Origin: Promethearchaeota archaeon
Lineage (GTDB): Archaea > Asgardarchaeota > Lokiarchaeia > Sigyniarchaeales > SOKP01
DNA length: 64,000 nucleotides
Direction of reading: 5' to 3'
NCBI GenBank assembly: GCA_019058245.1
Contig: JAHPZJ010000013.1
Span: 319,166 to 383,165, forward strand
Numbering within the stretch: position 1 is the first letter of the stretch; every line of letters starts with the position of its first letter. Under the pieces are notes generated by a model that did not search any database, was not told where the DNA came from, and saw only the letters and a program-made list of their open reading frames with translations. Positions 52,197-61,471 of the stretch are shown here, piece by piece. The translations under genes were made by a program, and so were the position numbers.

Positions 52197-52799
52197 ATGA
52201 GCGAAAATGTAGAAAAATATATTAAAAGAAAAGTCTATAAATCCACAAGTTCCAGGATTGCACAAAAATTTGTTGATGCAGGATTAGAAAAAATAAGAGC
52301 TTGTATAAATTGTGGAACCTGCACTGGAAGTTGTCCAAGTGGTCGTAGAACAGCATATAGGACTCGTTCTGCGATCCGTCGTGCGTTAACTGGCGATGAA
52401 TCAGTATTAAAAGATGTTGATATTTGGTTATGCAGTACTTGTTATTATTGCTATGAAAGATGCCCTCGAGATATTCCTGTAACTGATATGATTATTAAAC
52501 TTAGAAATATAGCTGTAGAAGAAGGTTATATTTTAGATCCTCATTTTAGTTTAGCTAAAAATATTTTCTATGCTACAGGGCATGGTGTTCCTGCTAATGG
52601 AGAAGGCAATAAAAAATGGAGAGATTTAAGGGAATCCTATGGGTTACCACCATTACCTCCAACTGTTCATTCGTATCCTGAAGCTGTTAAGGAATGCCAA
52701 GATTTAATGGATGCTGTAGGATTTAAAAAACTATTGGATAATGCAGAAAAATTAAAAGAAGAAAGGAAAAAAAAAGAGAATAAAGAAAAGGAGGAATAA
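52197..52799 (+). CDS. hdrC: Heterodisulfide reductase subunit C (set 3)
   Basis: In this 200-residue protein CINCGTCTGSCPSG and CSTCYYCYERCP hold two [4Fe-4S] clusters, with the linker TAYRTRSAIRRAL between them. It is a paralogue of the subunit at 27066. The C-terminal 20 residues are Lys/Glu repeats. The start is ATG 52197. It is followed by hdrB with GGAGG overlapping its last codons. Confidence 0.93.
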   Translation: MSENVEKYIKRKVYKSTSSRIAQKFVDAGLEKIRACINCGTCTGSCPSGRRTAYRTRSAIRRALTGDESVLKDVDIWLCSTCYYCYERCPRDIPVTDMIIKLRNIAVEEGYILDPHFSLAKNIFYATGHGVPANGEGNKKWRDLRESYGLPPLPPTVHSYPEAVKECQDLMDAVGFKKLLDNAEKLKEERKKKENKEKEE

Positions 52800-52801
52800 A
52801 T

Positions 52802-53752
52802 ATGAGTAAGGATTATAAATGGAGATATGGATTTTTCTTAGGATGTGTAATTCCCAATCGTTATCCTATGATTGAAGCTTCAATTAGAAATGTTTTTGAT
52901 CATCTTGGAGCTGAGATTTTAGACTTACCAGGAGCATCATGTTGTCCTGCTCCAGGCGTTTTTAGGGCTTTTCATATACCAACTTGGTATGTTATTGCGG
53001 CTAGAAATATCTCAATTGCAGAGGAATTAGAAGTAAGTCCTCTCACTGGTTGTAATGGTTGTTATGGGACCCTTAGAGATGCTTGGTATGAACTTGAACA
53101 TGAATATGAAAAGAAAAAAGAAGTTAATGAATATCTTGCAAAAATTGGTCGGAAATATACTGGTACTTTTGAACCAAAACATGTTGTTCAAGCATTATAT
53201 CTCGATATGGGCTTAGATTATTTGAAAGATTTCATTAAATTAAAGTTCTCAGATTTAAAGGTAGGTGTGCATTATGGATGCCACATCGTAAAACCAAGTG
53301 AAAAAAGACCTTGGAATGGAGAATATGAAGCTCCAGAATTTCTTGATGAGATTGTTGAAATAACAGGTGCAAAAAGTATAGATTATAAAGATAAATTTAT
53401 GTGTTGTGGTGCAGGAGGAGCAGTTAGAACTGCAGTAAAAGAAGTTGCAGCAGATTTTACACGAGAAAAATTAGTAAATATGAGAGATGCTGGGGTTGAT
53501 ATTATAGTAGATTGTTGTCCCTTTTGTCATCTTCAATTGGATTTAGGTCAAGTTGAAGTAAATAATTATTATGGAGATATTATTGGAGAACCATTCCATA
53601 TACCTGTTATATATATAACTCAACTATTAGGAGTTGCATTTGGAATGGATCCTAATTTATTAGGTTTAGTTAAAAACCATGAATTATCAGGTGTTTCACC
53701 TTTTATTTCTATTGACCCATTTTTGAATATAGTTAAAGACCAATTAATATAG
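52802..53752 (+). CDS. hdrB: Heterodisulfide reductase subunit B (set 3)
   Basis: In this 316-residue protein CCPAPGVFRAF with CNGCYG, and HYGCHIVKPSEKRP with CCGAGGAVRTA and CPFCHLQLD are the CCG cluster motifs. It closely matches the set 2 HdrB. It begins two bases after the hdrC stop, with GGAGG upstream. The hdrA start is nine bases after its stop. It would reduce a disulfide or an equivalent acceptor. Confidence 0.94.
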   Translation: MSKDYKWRYGFFLGCVIPNRYPMIEASIRNVFDHLGAEILDLPGASCCPAPGVFRAFHIPTWYVIAARNISIAEELEVSPLTGCNGCYGTLRDAWYELEHEYEKKKEVNEYLAKIGRKYTGTFEPKHVVQALYLDMGLDYLKDFIKLKFSDLKVGVHYGCHIVKPSEKRPWNGEYEAPEFLDEIVEITGAKSIDYKDKFMCCGAGGAVRTAVKEVAADFTREKLVNMRDAGVDIIVDCCPFCHLQLDLGQVEVNNYYGDIIGEPFHIPVIYITQLLGVAFGMDPNLLGLVKNHELSGVSPFISIDPFLNIVKDQLI

Positions 53753-53761
53753 GTGGAAAAA

Positions 53762-55780
53762 ATGACAGAAACCAAGAAAAAAATTCAAGAAACTAAAAAA
53801 GAAATTATAGTTACTGGTAATGAAAGACCTAGGATTGGAGTTTACGTATGTCATTGTGGTATAAATATTGGTGGTGTTGTTTCAGTTCCAGATTTGGTAG
53901 AATATGCAAAAACTCTTCCAAACGTAGTATTGGCTAAAGAATACAAATTTATGTGTTCTGATAATGGTCAGAAAATGATCAAGGAAGATATTGAAGCAGG
54001 ATTAGTAAATAGAGTAATAGTTGCTGCATGCTCGCCAAGAATGCACGAACCTACTTTTAGAATTGCATGTAAGGAAGCTGGATTAAATCAGTTCTTATTT
54101 GAGATGGCAAACATTCGAGAGCATTCTACGTGGGTTCATATGAGAGAGCCAGAGGGTGCATTTGAGACTGCAAAAGATCACATTAGAATGGCTGTAGCAA
54201 AGGCACGAGAATTAGTCCCATTAGAAGTTCAGAAAGTAAAAGTTGAGCCATCTTGTTTAATCATTGGAGCAGGGATAGCAGGTATGAATGCTGCATTAGA
54301 TTTAGCTACAGAAGGGTATAAAGTATACTTAGTTGAAAAAAGTCCGACTATTGGTGGTCATATGGCACAACTTGATAAAACTTTCCCAACAATGGATTGT
54401 AGTAGCTGTATTCTTACACCTAAAATGTCTGAAATATCACGAGAGAAAAATATTGAACTTTTAACCTATTCTGAAGTTACAGAAGTTTCTGGGTATATCG
54501 GAAATTTTGATGTTACCATACTAAAGAAACCTCATTATGTAGATCAAGAAAAATGCACTGGATGTGGAGTATGTGTTGATTATTGTCCTGTGACTATTGG
54601 AAATGAATTCGATTTAGGAATGGCTACTCGAAAAGCAATATATATTCCATTTCCTCAAGCAGTTCCTGGACAATATACAATAGACATGGATCATTGTATA
54701 AAATGTGGAATTTGTGCTAGACAAGATGTATGTGAACCTGAAGCCATTAAATATGAAGATGAACCTGAATATATTAACATTAAAGTGGGTACAATAATCG
54801 TTACAACAGGTTGGGATTTATATGATCCAACAGAACTCAAACAATATGGATATGGAAGATATCCAAACGTGATTACAGGACTTCAAATGGAACGTTTATT
54901 AAGTTCTTTTGGACCCGTCACAGGTAAACCAGTAAGACCATCAGATCTTAAGGATCCTCATAGTATTGCATTTTTACAATGCGTTGGAAGCAGAAATTTT
55001 AGAGAAGGAGGGAATCAATACTGTTCTAGAGTGTGTTGTATGTATGCAACAAAACAAGCGAGACAATATAAGGAAAAGCACCCTGATGCAGAAATTTATA
55101 TTTTTTATATGGATATTCGAGCTTTTGGTAAAGGATATGAGGAATTCTACGAGTCTGCTGGTAGAAACTATGGAATTAGTTATATGAGAGGTAGAATTGC
55201 AGAAGTAACTGAAGATGAAGAACACAATATTATTATTCGATCTGAAGATACTTTACTTCAGCAACCTATTGAATTAAAAGTTGACTTGTTCGTACTATCA
55301 TGTGGAATAGAACCACGAGCAGATGCAGATATAATCACTTCTCTTTTAAGAATTCAAAGATCTGCAGATGGATTCTTTTTAGAAGCACATCCAAAATTAA
55401 GACCAGTTGATACTTTAACGGAGGGTATTTTTATTGCTGGTGTCGCTCAAGGTCCTAAGGATATTCCTGATTCGGTAGCTCAAGCAAAAGGAGCAGCATC
55501 AAGTGCCGCTGCTTTAATGGCTAAAGGAGAGGTTGAAATAGAACCTTTCTTCGGTGTTGTTCAGCCTGAAAGATGTATTGGATGTGGGATGTGTGTTGAG
55601 AATTGTGCCTATGGAGCAATTGAACTTGTTGAAGATCGACGGTTTGGTACCGTAGCTAAAATAAATGAAGCACTCTGTAAAGGATGTGGGGCTTGCTCTG
55701 GAAATTGCAGATGTTCAGCAATAGATATCAAAGGATTTACAGCTGAACAAATTTATTCAATAATCACAGATAGATTATAG
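53762..55780 (+). CDS. hdrA: Heterodisulfide reductase subunit A (set 3)
   Basis: In this protein of about 672 residues all HdrA blocks are present: VYVCHCGINIGG, CSPRMHE, the FAD loop IIGAGIAGMNAA, CSSCILTPKM, CTGCGVCVDYCP, CSRVCCMYATKQA and the C-terminal clusters CIGCGMCVENC and CKGCGACSGNC. Two motifs differ from set 2. The insert CIKCGICARQDVC has a longer last gap, and the last cluster motif is followed by RCSAI in place of PTSAI. ATG 53762 is chosen since AGGTGG lies eight bases upstream; GTG 53753 overlaps the site. No mvhD follows, unlike set 2. It lacks in-frame UGA. Confidence 0.95.
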   Translation: MTETKKKIQETKKEIIVTGNERPRIGVYVCHCGINIGGVVSVPDLVEYAKTLPNVVLAKEYKFMCSDNGQKMIKEDIEAGLVNRVIVAACSPRMHEPTFRIACKEAGLNQFLFEMANIREHSTWVHMREPEGAFETAKDHIRMAVAKARELVPLEVQKVKVEPSCLIIGAGIAGMNAALDLATEGYKVYLVEKSPTIGGHMAQLDKTFPTMDCSSCILTPKMSEISREKNIELLTYSEVTEVSGYIGNFDVTILKKPHYVDQEKCTGCGVCVDYCPVTIGNEFDLGMATRKAIYIPFPQAVPGQYTIDMDHCIKCGICARQDVCEPEAIKYEDEPEYINIKVGTIIVTTGWDLYDPTELKQYGYGRYPNVITGLQMERLLSSFGPVTGKPVRPSDLKDPHSIAFLQCVGSRNFREGGNQYCSRVCCMYATKQARQYKEKHPDAEIYIFYMDIRAFGKGYEEFYESAGRNYGISYMRGRIAEVTEDEEHNIIIRSEDTLLQQPIELKVDLFVLSCGIEPRADADIITSLLRIQRSADGFFLEAHPKLRPVDTLTEGIFIAGVAQGPKDIPDSVAQAKGAASSAAALMAKGEVEIEPFFGVVQPERCIGCGMCVENCAYGAIELVEDRRFGTVAKINEALCKGCGACSGNCRCSAIDIKGFTAEQIYSIITDRL

Positions 55781-56282
55781 AATTTAAGAATAAGTCTTTT
55801 TTTTTGTTATACCAAAATTTTCAAATTTTGAGCTATATATTGATTAATTGATTCAAATATTAATAATTATTTTTCGAAAGCCAATTTTAAGTCTATAATT
55901 GATTAATATATTTTGATTGGTATTCAGGGGAATGATTACACTAATATCTTTCTATTAGAAATGTATGATTAAATATAATTCAAAATGTCGTTGAAAATCC
56001 ATAAATCCTAGAATATCAGAAAGATTTCTTTAAGATATTATTGTGCAAATATTCTTTTTTATATTAAATTCTATTAAATTAATTATTTCTAAAGTATTTT
56101 TCAAATCATTATTTAAGAGTCAGGAAATTAATTAACACATGGATATAAAAAGGAATGTAATTGTTTATAATTTGATAGTACCCTTACCCCACAATTTTAT
56201 TCTTTGGAGCTATCTTATAGGATTTTAGGGGATAATTTCAAAGAATAAATATTGTGCTATGAGATAATTTATCTAATAACTG
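55781..56282. other. Intergenic stretch after hdr set 3
   Basis: These 502 bases hold a T tract (55797-55805) and a hairpin-capable palindrome (CAAAATTT-TC-AAATTTTG, 55813-55830). The rest is AT-rich with no recognised gene. Confidence 0.45.
55797..55805 (+). terminator. Oligo-T terminator after hdrCBA set 3
   Basis: Nine T in a row begin 17 bases after the hdrA stop, followed by the 8-bp inverted repeat at 55813-55830. This is a good fit for archaeal termination. Confidence 0.5.
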
Positions 56283-57473
56283 GTGGTTGATATTATAAAT
56301 AAAAGTATTTTTTTCGAAGAAGAGATTGAAAAAAGTTTCAGAATTGAGATAGTTTGTCCAGTTTGCAAAAAATATGGACAGGTTGATGTACCTAAAAATA
56401 TTTTAAAAAAAGAAGGAATAACAACAATATCAATTCCAAGTAATTCTTTGTGTGAACATAATTTTCAAGTCTTTTTAGATCCACATAATGCCGTTCGTGG
56501 ATATCAGAGAGTTGATTTTGAAATTGAAGCGAGTAGTTCTAATTCAACTGAGTTCACTTGTTTGATGTGTGGTGCTGAAGTTAGATTTAATATTAATGAT
56601 GAGAACTCATATCTTAAAAAACAAGAGAACGAGAAATTCTTTGGTAAAGAGACATGTTCATATGAAGTTGCCCATTACTTTAAAGATGAATTACATGTAA
56701 ATAATGTTCTCGTTGAAAATGATGGTCGATTCCAAGATTATCTGAATACATATAAAGTAAAACTTGAAAATTATAAGACTGTAGAAGATAAGACTCAAAA
56801 ATTATATAAATTAAGTAATATAAGTCAAAAACCATTAGAATCACATCCTATCTTTAATATCTTTCTAATTTTCAATACATTTAATAATTGGGTATCTGAG
56901 CTTGTAACACCATCTCAAATTAATATAATGGAATTAATAAATCTCATTGATGCTAAAATGCAAGAAACACGAAAAGTATATTCCACTTTACCTGAATACT
57001 TGAATATTTCAATAGCGGAACGAGACTTTCACATCTGGAATTCTGGTGATAATTTCATCTGTCTTAATTTAAATGAAGAAATTTCAGAGATTCCGTGGTT
57101 AATTAAATTAATCTCAAATCTGAATAGTCAAATTAATTCTGATGCACAATTAATTTCAAAAAGCCCTAGAATTTTATTGATATCAGAGTTTTTGAATCAT
57201 TCGAATATCGATAAAAAGAAAGAAGCTTTAATAGATCGGTTAATATTTGATGATCTACTTTATTCGAAGATTGAGATTAGATATAAAGACAGAATACCTC
57301 GAATTATAGAAAAAGTAAGTCCTATGTTTTCTATTGATCAAGAATATTTAGTTTCATACTTTAATACAAATCTTAGTACCATAGAATTTTTAAGAAGCAC
57401 AGGTAGTATTGATTCATTTGAGAAACTTTTAAAAGTTATTGATTTTGTAAATAGGAGAAATTTACTCATGTAA
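56283..57473 (+). CDS. Unknown protein with N-terminal zinc-ribbon-like cysteines
   Basis: In this 396-residue protein CPVCKK near residue 22 and CLMCGAE at about 98 could form a zinc ribbon with each other or with the nearby CEH. The remainder is helical, with no enzyme motif recognised. The start is GTG 56283, or TTG just after it. It is followed after about 100 bases by a methyltransferase and two more enzyme genes on the same strand. It may be an adaptor or sensor of the group. Its sequence is typical of proteins seen only in Asgard archaea, but that is an impression. Confidence 0.58.
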   Translation: MVDIINKSIFFEEEIEKSFRIEIVCPVCKKYGQVDVPKNILKKEGITTISIPSNSLCEHNFQVFLDPHNAVRGYQRVDFEIEASSSNSTEFTCLMCGAEVRFNINDENSYLKKQENEKFFGKETCSYEVAHYFKDELHVNNVLVENDGRFQDYLNTYKVKLENYKTVEDKTQKLYKLSNISQKPLESHPIFNIFLIFNTFNNWVSELVTPSQINIMELINLIDAKMQETRKVYSTLPEYLNISIAERDFHIWNSGDNFICLNLNEEISEIPWLIKLISNLNSQINSDAQLISKSPRILLISEFLNHSNIDKKKEALIDRLIFDDLLYSKIEIRYKDRIPRIIEKVSPMFSIDQEYLVSYFNTNLSTIEFLRSTGSIDSFEKLLKVIDFVNRRNLLM

Positions 57474-57571
57474 AATGATATTTGTTTAGTTAAAAATGGA
57501 CTATTAAATAATTATTAAAATTTGAATTGAGAAAAATTTATAAAAAAACAGAAAAGGAGGGAAAAATAATA

Positions 57572-58615
57572 ATGGCAAATTTAGGTAAACGTATAAATGC
57601 ATGGAAAAATCTAATGAAAATAGGATCATTGAGAAAATTCTTAAAACAATTTAGTAAATATTGGCGAGACATTGTAATAGTAGGATTGAAAGATAATTTT
57701 CTTAATTTCCTCCAACATCCACATACATTCTCGGAAATTAAAGAACAATTTAAAGTAACAGATGATAATTTTCTTTATCTTTTATTAGATACTCTTTTAA
57801 GTGATAATACAATTGAAAAAACTAATTATGGATTCTTATTAAAGAAGTCCTTAGATTTTGAAATTGTAGCTCCAAGTATTCAAAATGAATCACTCTGTGA
57901 TTTAATGGAGAGTATGGCAAAAGCTATTTTTAATCGCCTTTTTCATGAATTTCATGACATATCATCTGGATTCAATTTATTTGTTTTTGATGATGCTTTA
58001 CATCTAAAAATATATGATACTGTACGTCGTGCATCAGTTTCATTTGTTCCTAATTCTTTAAAAAATCCTGGAATGTTTCTTGATTTAGGATGTGGAAGTG
58101 GAGCTGAAACAGCAGATTTATGGGTTCAAATGATGGAGAAATGCAAATTTAAACCTAAAAATGGCTTTAAACTAATAGGTGTAGATATCAATGACAATTT
58201 TATAGATATTGCAAACAATGAGTTTTATGAAGTTTTAAAAGATTTTACAGATCTATCAGAGGAAGCTTATTTAGATCTAAAACCATATCATCCTGAATTT
58301 AAGACGGGAACAGCAACCAAGATTCCATATCCTGATAATTATTTTGATTATATTTATACTTCACAAGTACTACACTGGACAAATTTAAAATCTTCTTTAA
58401 AGGAAATATATCGTTGTTTAAAACCTGGAGGTATATATTTCGGAACAAATGCGTTAATTCCACATGCAAATCCTTATTTAAATCTAATATTACACACTAT
58501 TGAAGGAGCTAGAGGATTTTTTTCTAAAGAGGAATTTATAACAGAGGCAAAACAGGAAGGTTTTACTGATTTCAGGTTCGTTACTCCAAGTACGGTATTT
58601 AAATTTAAAAAATAA
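57572..58615 (+). CDS. SAM-dependent methyltransferase with helical N-terminus
   Basis: In this protein of about 347 residues FLDLGCGSGAETADL near the middle is motif I for SAM, and the following IGVDIND gives the acidic ribose ligand. PYPDNYFDYIYTSQVLHW and LKPGGIYF are motifs of class I enzymes. The first 100 residues include a winged-helix-like part (FSEIKEQFKVTDDNF), as in O-methyltransferases. ATG 57572 is chosen because AGGAGGG lies just upstream. It is followed after 14 T by the GNAT gene. Its substrate is unknown. Confidence 0.85.
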   Translation: MANLGKRINAWKNLMKIGSLRKFLKQFSKYWRDIVIVGLKDNFLNFLQHPHTFSEIKEQFKVTDDNFLYLLLDTLLSDNTIEKTNYGFLLKKSLDFEIVAPSIQNESLCDLMESMAKAIFNRLFHEFHDISSGFNLFVFDDALHLKIYDTVRRASVSFVPNSLKNPGMFLDLGCGSGAETADLWVQMMEKCKFKPKNGFKLIGVDINDNFIDIANNEFYEVLKDFTDLSEEAYLDLKPYHPEFKTGTATKIPYPDNYFDYIYTSQVLHWTNLKSSLKEIYRCLKPGGIYFGTNALIPHANPYLNLILHTIEGARGFFSKEEFITEAKQEGFTDFRFVTPSTVFKFKK

Positions 58616-58956
58616 TACCTTTTTTTTTTTTTTATCTACAAAAATTAATCATTTAGAAAAGTATTACTAAAAAAGTTCAATTTACTTAAAGAATATCAAA
58701 TTTGAAATAGTTAGATTAATTAACAAAGAAAATACTATAGGTGCGTTAAAATTTTATAGCTAAAAATTTACAAATTTTAATTTTGATTAACAATGAAAAA
58801 TAGCTTTTAATTTTCTTCAAATAGGTTTGTATGACATTCATTTTTATAGTTAGTTTTTTATATAAAAGCGCAAGTTAACAAAATTTATTTAACTCATATA
58901 TCCTTAAAACTCATTAATACTCATATTCCTAATAATTTGTGGGGGATTTTTTTAAA
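58616..58956. other. Intergenic stretch between methyltransferase and GNAT gene
   Basis: These 341 bases hold the T tract at 58620-58633 and AT-rich promoter sequence. Nothing else was seen. Confidence 0.4.
58620..58633 (+). terminator. Oligo-T terminator after methyltransferase
   Basis: Fourteen T in a row follow the methyltransferase stop by four bases. A strong archaeal terminator is likely, so the GNAT gene has its own promoter. Confidence 0.6.
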
Positions 58957-59937
58957 TTGTTAAAAAATATTTACATAAGAGATTTAACTAAAGATGATTC
59001 TGAAAAGATAATTAATTTAATTAAAAAGGTTTATGGAAAGTTCTATTTTGAAGAAGAATATTATGATATTGATTTTATACAAAAAAAATTAAGAGAAAAG
59101 TACACCTACTGGAAAGGAGCTGTTTTAAATGATAAATTAATTGGACAGATGCTTTTTACTCTTGGTCATGGCGCAGGTTACCTAAAATTGACCATGACTG
59201 ATCCCGAATTCCAAGGAAAGAGAATTATCTCGCAAATGGGTTTAGAAATGATGAAAGTAAAAAAAAATATGAATTCCTCAATTTTTAAATGTGCCTATGC
59301 TATCATTACTGAGAACAATTTCCCTATGAAAAAAATTTTGAATAATTTTAATTTTAGATATCTAGGTCGAATTCCTTATCATGAAAACAACAAAGGGTTG
59401 ATAATTTTTGGTCGTGTTATGTATGATCTCAATTGGAAAATAATAAGACCACATTTAAAGCTAGGTCCTTTAATATACGAATCAATTCGATCTGCAGGTA
59501 TAAAAAGGATTATGTCTACCTCAAATTTGAATGATAATTCCCTTTTCCATATAAAGAATAACATCGAAATTTTTAGATCAAAAGTAAAATACGGTGATAC
59601 TAACATAGTCCAAATTCATAATAAAAAAAGAGAAAAAATTGCAGAATTCGTTGAGAATCAATATCAAAAATGTTGGTATGATTTTAGGTTTCTAAGAAAT
59701 AACTTAGATCTAGTAAGTAAAAAGAAAATAATTAATAAGGTGTTACAAGAATATTCACAAAACAAAAGTATAAACGCTATTTCATTTCCAATACATGTTG
59801 ATGATGTAATTAGCCAAAATATGTTAATAAATCTGGGAGCAAAATACTATGCTTATCTTCCATTTTATTTCAAGGATTATGATTCAATTTTACTTGGATT
59901 TTCAAAAATTGAAAAAAGAGGTGTATTTAGAAATTAG
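58957..59937 (+). CDS. GNAT-family acetyltransferase-like protein
   Basis: In this protein of about 326 residues YIRDLTKDDSEKI at the N-terminus and TMTDPEFQGKRIISQMG, which resembles the acetyl-CoA loop (Q-x-x-G-x-G/A), suggest the GNAT fold. The canonical GxGxG/A spacing is weakened. The C-terminal half could be a second, degenerate GNAT domain. TTG 58957 is chosen, with GGGGGAT upstream; GTG 58939 is the alternative. It overlaps nothing and leads directly to the radical SAM gene, whose start is 11 bases after its stop. Confidence 0.66.
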   Translation: MLKNIYIRDLTKDDSEKIINLIKKVYGKFYFEEEYYDIDFIQKKLREKYTYWKGAVLNDKLIGQMLFTLGHGAGYLKLTMTDPEFQGKRIISQMGLEMMKVKKNMNSSIFKCAYAIITENNFPMKKILNNFNFRYLGRIPYHENNKGLIIFGRVMYDLNWKIIRPHLKLGPLIYESIRSAGIKRIMSTSNLNDNSLFHIKNNIEIFRSKVKYGDTNIVQIHNKKREKIAEFVENQYQKCWYDFRFLRNNLDLVSKKKIINKVLQEYSQNKSINAISFPIHVDDVISQNMLINLGAKYYAYLPFYFKDYDSILLGFSKIEKRGVFRN

Positions 59938-59947
59938 AACAAAAATA

Positions 59948-61462
59948 ATGTATATTAAATCTCTTCCACCAAATTTAGGTTCTACTGAAGATTTCGCATT
60001 AGAAGTTTTGAATAATCCAAAATATGATGCATATCCTCAATATGTAAATAAAAATGATATCCAAAAAGCTTTTGATGAATTTGGGCATAAACTTAATCCA
60101 TTTAATTCCATGATTTATAGTAATAGTTTAAACTCTCCAAATATTGAAGGGCGTTTTTTATCTATAAATACTCCTGAAATTGATTCTATTATCATTGATG
60201 ACGCTATTACTGAAGAAAAACTTAGAGAAATTATTGATAGAGAAGATGATATCACTCATATAGGCTTAAGCGTATATGCTAGTAGATTAGAAAACGCCAT
60301 TAAAATAATTGAAATTATCAACAATGACTACCCTGAGCTAGAACTGTTTATAGGTGGTATTGGGGTTATATTTGAAAGAGTGAGTAGATTGGTTAAGAAA
60401 AACAACATCTGCCTAGGGAATGGTGTTGTTTGGTTAAGAAAAAAATTTAATTTATCTGAACTCAAAATAAAAGACTATAAGATTTCTACTGTAATCATGA
60501 ATACGCGGCTATTTCCTGTAAATTTTAAAACAGCTTATATGGTAACTCAAATTGGTTGTCCATATAGTTGTGATTTTTGTGTGACAGCGAAACAATTGCA
60601 ATATTCACCTTTTTCAAAATCAAAAGAGATTATAGAAAACTTAAGAAATTTATTAGAAATGGATCGAAGGGACAAAATTTTATATTTGTGTGAACCTAAT
60701 GCACTATTTCCGGAACGAGATTGGAATGAGGTTTTTAATTATTTCATGAATTATAAGGGCAGTTATGATAATTATTTGTATATTTTTTGTCTGATTTCAT
60801 TAAATCATTTATGTAATTTTAACCTCAGAAGAATACAAGAAAAATGTAGAGTTAAATTTCTTATGGTAAATTTCGGTATAGAATCAACACTTGAAGGAGG
60901 TTATGAAAAAAATTACGGGATCTCTAAAGATTTCGTGAAAGGTTTGTCTGATATGGGAATTACTACAAACCATAATTTTATTATTGGATTACCTCATCAT
61001 ACAACTAAAAATATTGATTTAGAAATTAAAGGAAACTTGGAGTATAATTCTAATTTATATTTCATCTCAACACTTAAAGCTGTACCTCGAACTTATTTAT
61101 ACGAACTCCTTAAGAAAGAGGGAAGGATTTTTGGAGATGATTTACCTGCTGAATTAGTATACCAAGATGGATTTCTTAATTTTAATCATAAAGCACTTGG
61201 AGGAGGATTTTCTGTACTAAAATATGCATTTAAAGCATATCATCAGGTTGAAAAAAAAGTTATCGACGTATATTCAAATATGGCTGACACCTTATTAAAT
61301 TCTCCTTTAGCAAATAAATCATCTATTTTAAAAAAAACAATTAATGTATTATTAAATCTTAGTGCTCATAACTTTAACCTATTTAAACCGAGAATGCCTA
61401 AAGATCTTTCTAATATTTATCGTGCTAAAATCCGGATGTTAACCCAAAAAAATATTCAATGA
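59948..61462 (+). CDS. Radical SAM protein with B12-binding-like N-terminal domain
   Basis: In this protein of about 504 residues CPYSCDFC near residue 215 is the CxxxCxxC motif for the [4Fe-4S] cluster that cleaves SAM. The preceding 200 residues resemble the cobalamin-binding domain of B12-type radical SAM enzymes (IGLSVYASRLENAIKI, LELFIGGIGVIF). A typical DxHxxG is not evident, so cobalamin may not be bound. ATG 59948 starts the enzyme; the frame opens further upstream inside the GNAT gene, but that part is unlikely to be translated. With the GNAT gene it forms a pair that may modify a peptide, RNA or small molecule. Confidence 0.82.
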   Translation: MYIKSLPPNLGSTEDFALEVLNNPKYDAYPQYVNKNDIQKAFDEFGHKLNPFNSMIYSNSLNSPNIEGRFLSINTPEIDSIIIDDAITEEKLREIIDREDDITHIGLSVYASRLENAIKIIEIINNDYPELELFIGGIGVIFERVSRLVKKNNICLGNGVVWLRKKFNLSELKIKDYKISTVIMNTRLFPVNFKTAYMVTQIGCPYSCDFCVTAKQLQYSPFSKSKEIIENLRNLLEMDRRDKILYLCEPNALFPERDWNEVFNYFMNYKGSYDNYLYIFCLISLNHLCNFNLRRIQEKCRVKFLMVNFGIESTLEGGYEKNYGISKDFVKGLSDMGITTNHNFIIGLPHHTTKNIDLEIKGNLEYNSNLYFISTLKAVPRTYLYELLKKEGRIFGDDLPAELVYQDGFLNFNHKALGGGFSVLKYAFKAYHQVEKKVIDVYSNMADTLLNSPLANKSSILKKTINVLLNLSAHNFNLFKPRMPKDLSNIYRAKIRMLTQKNIQ

Positions 61463-61471
61463 ATTTGTAGT

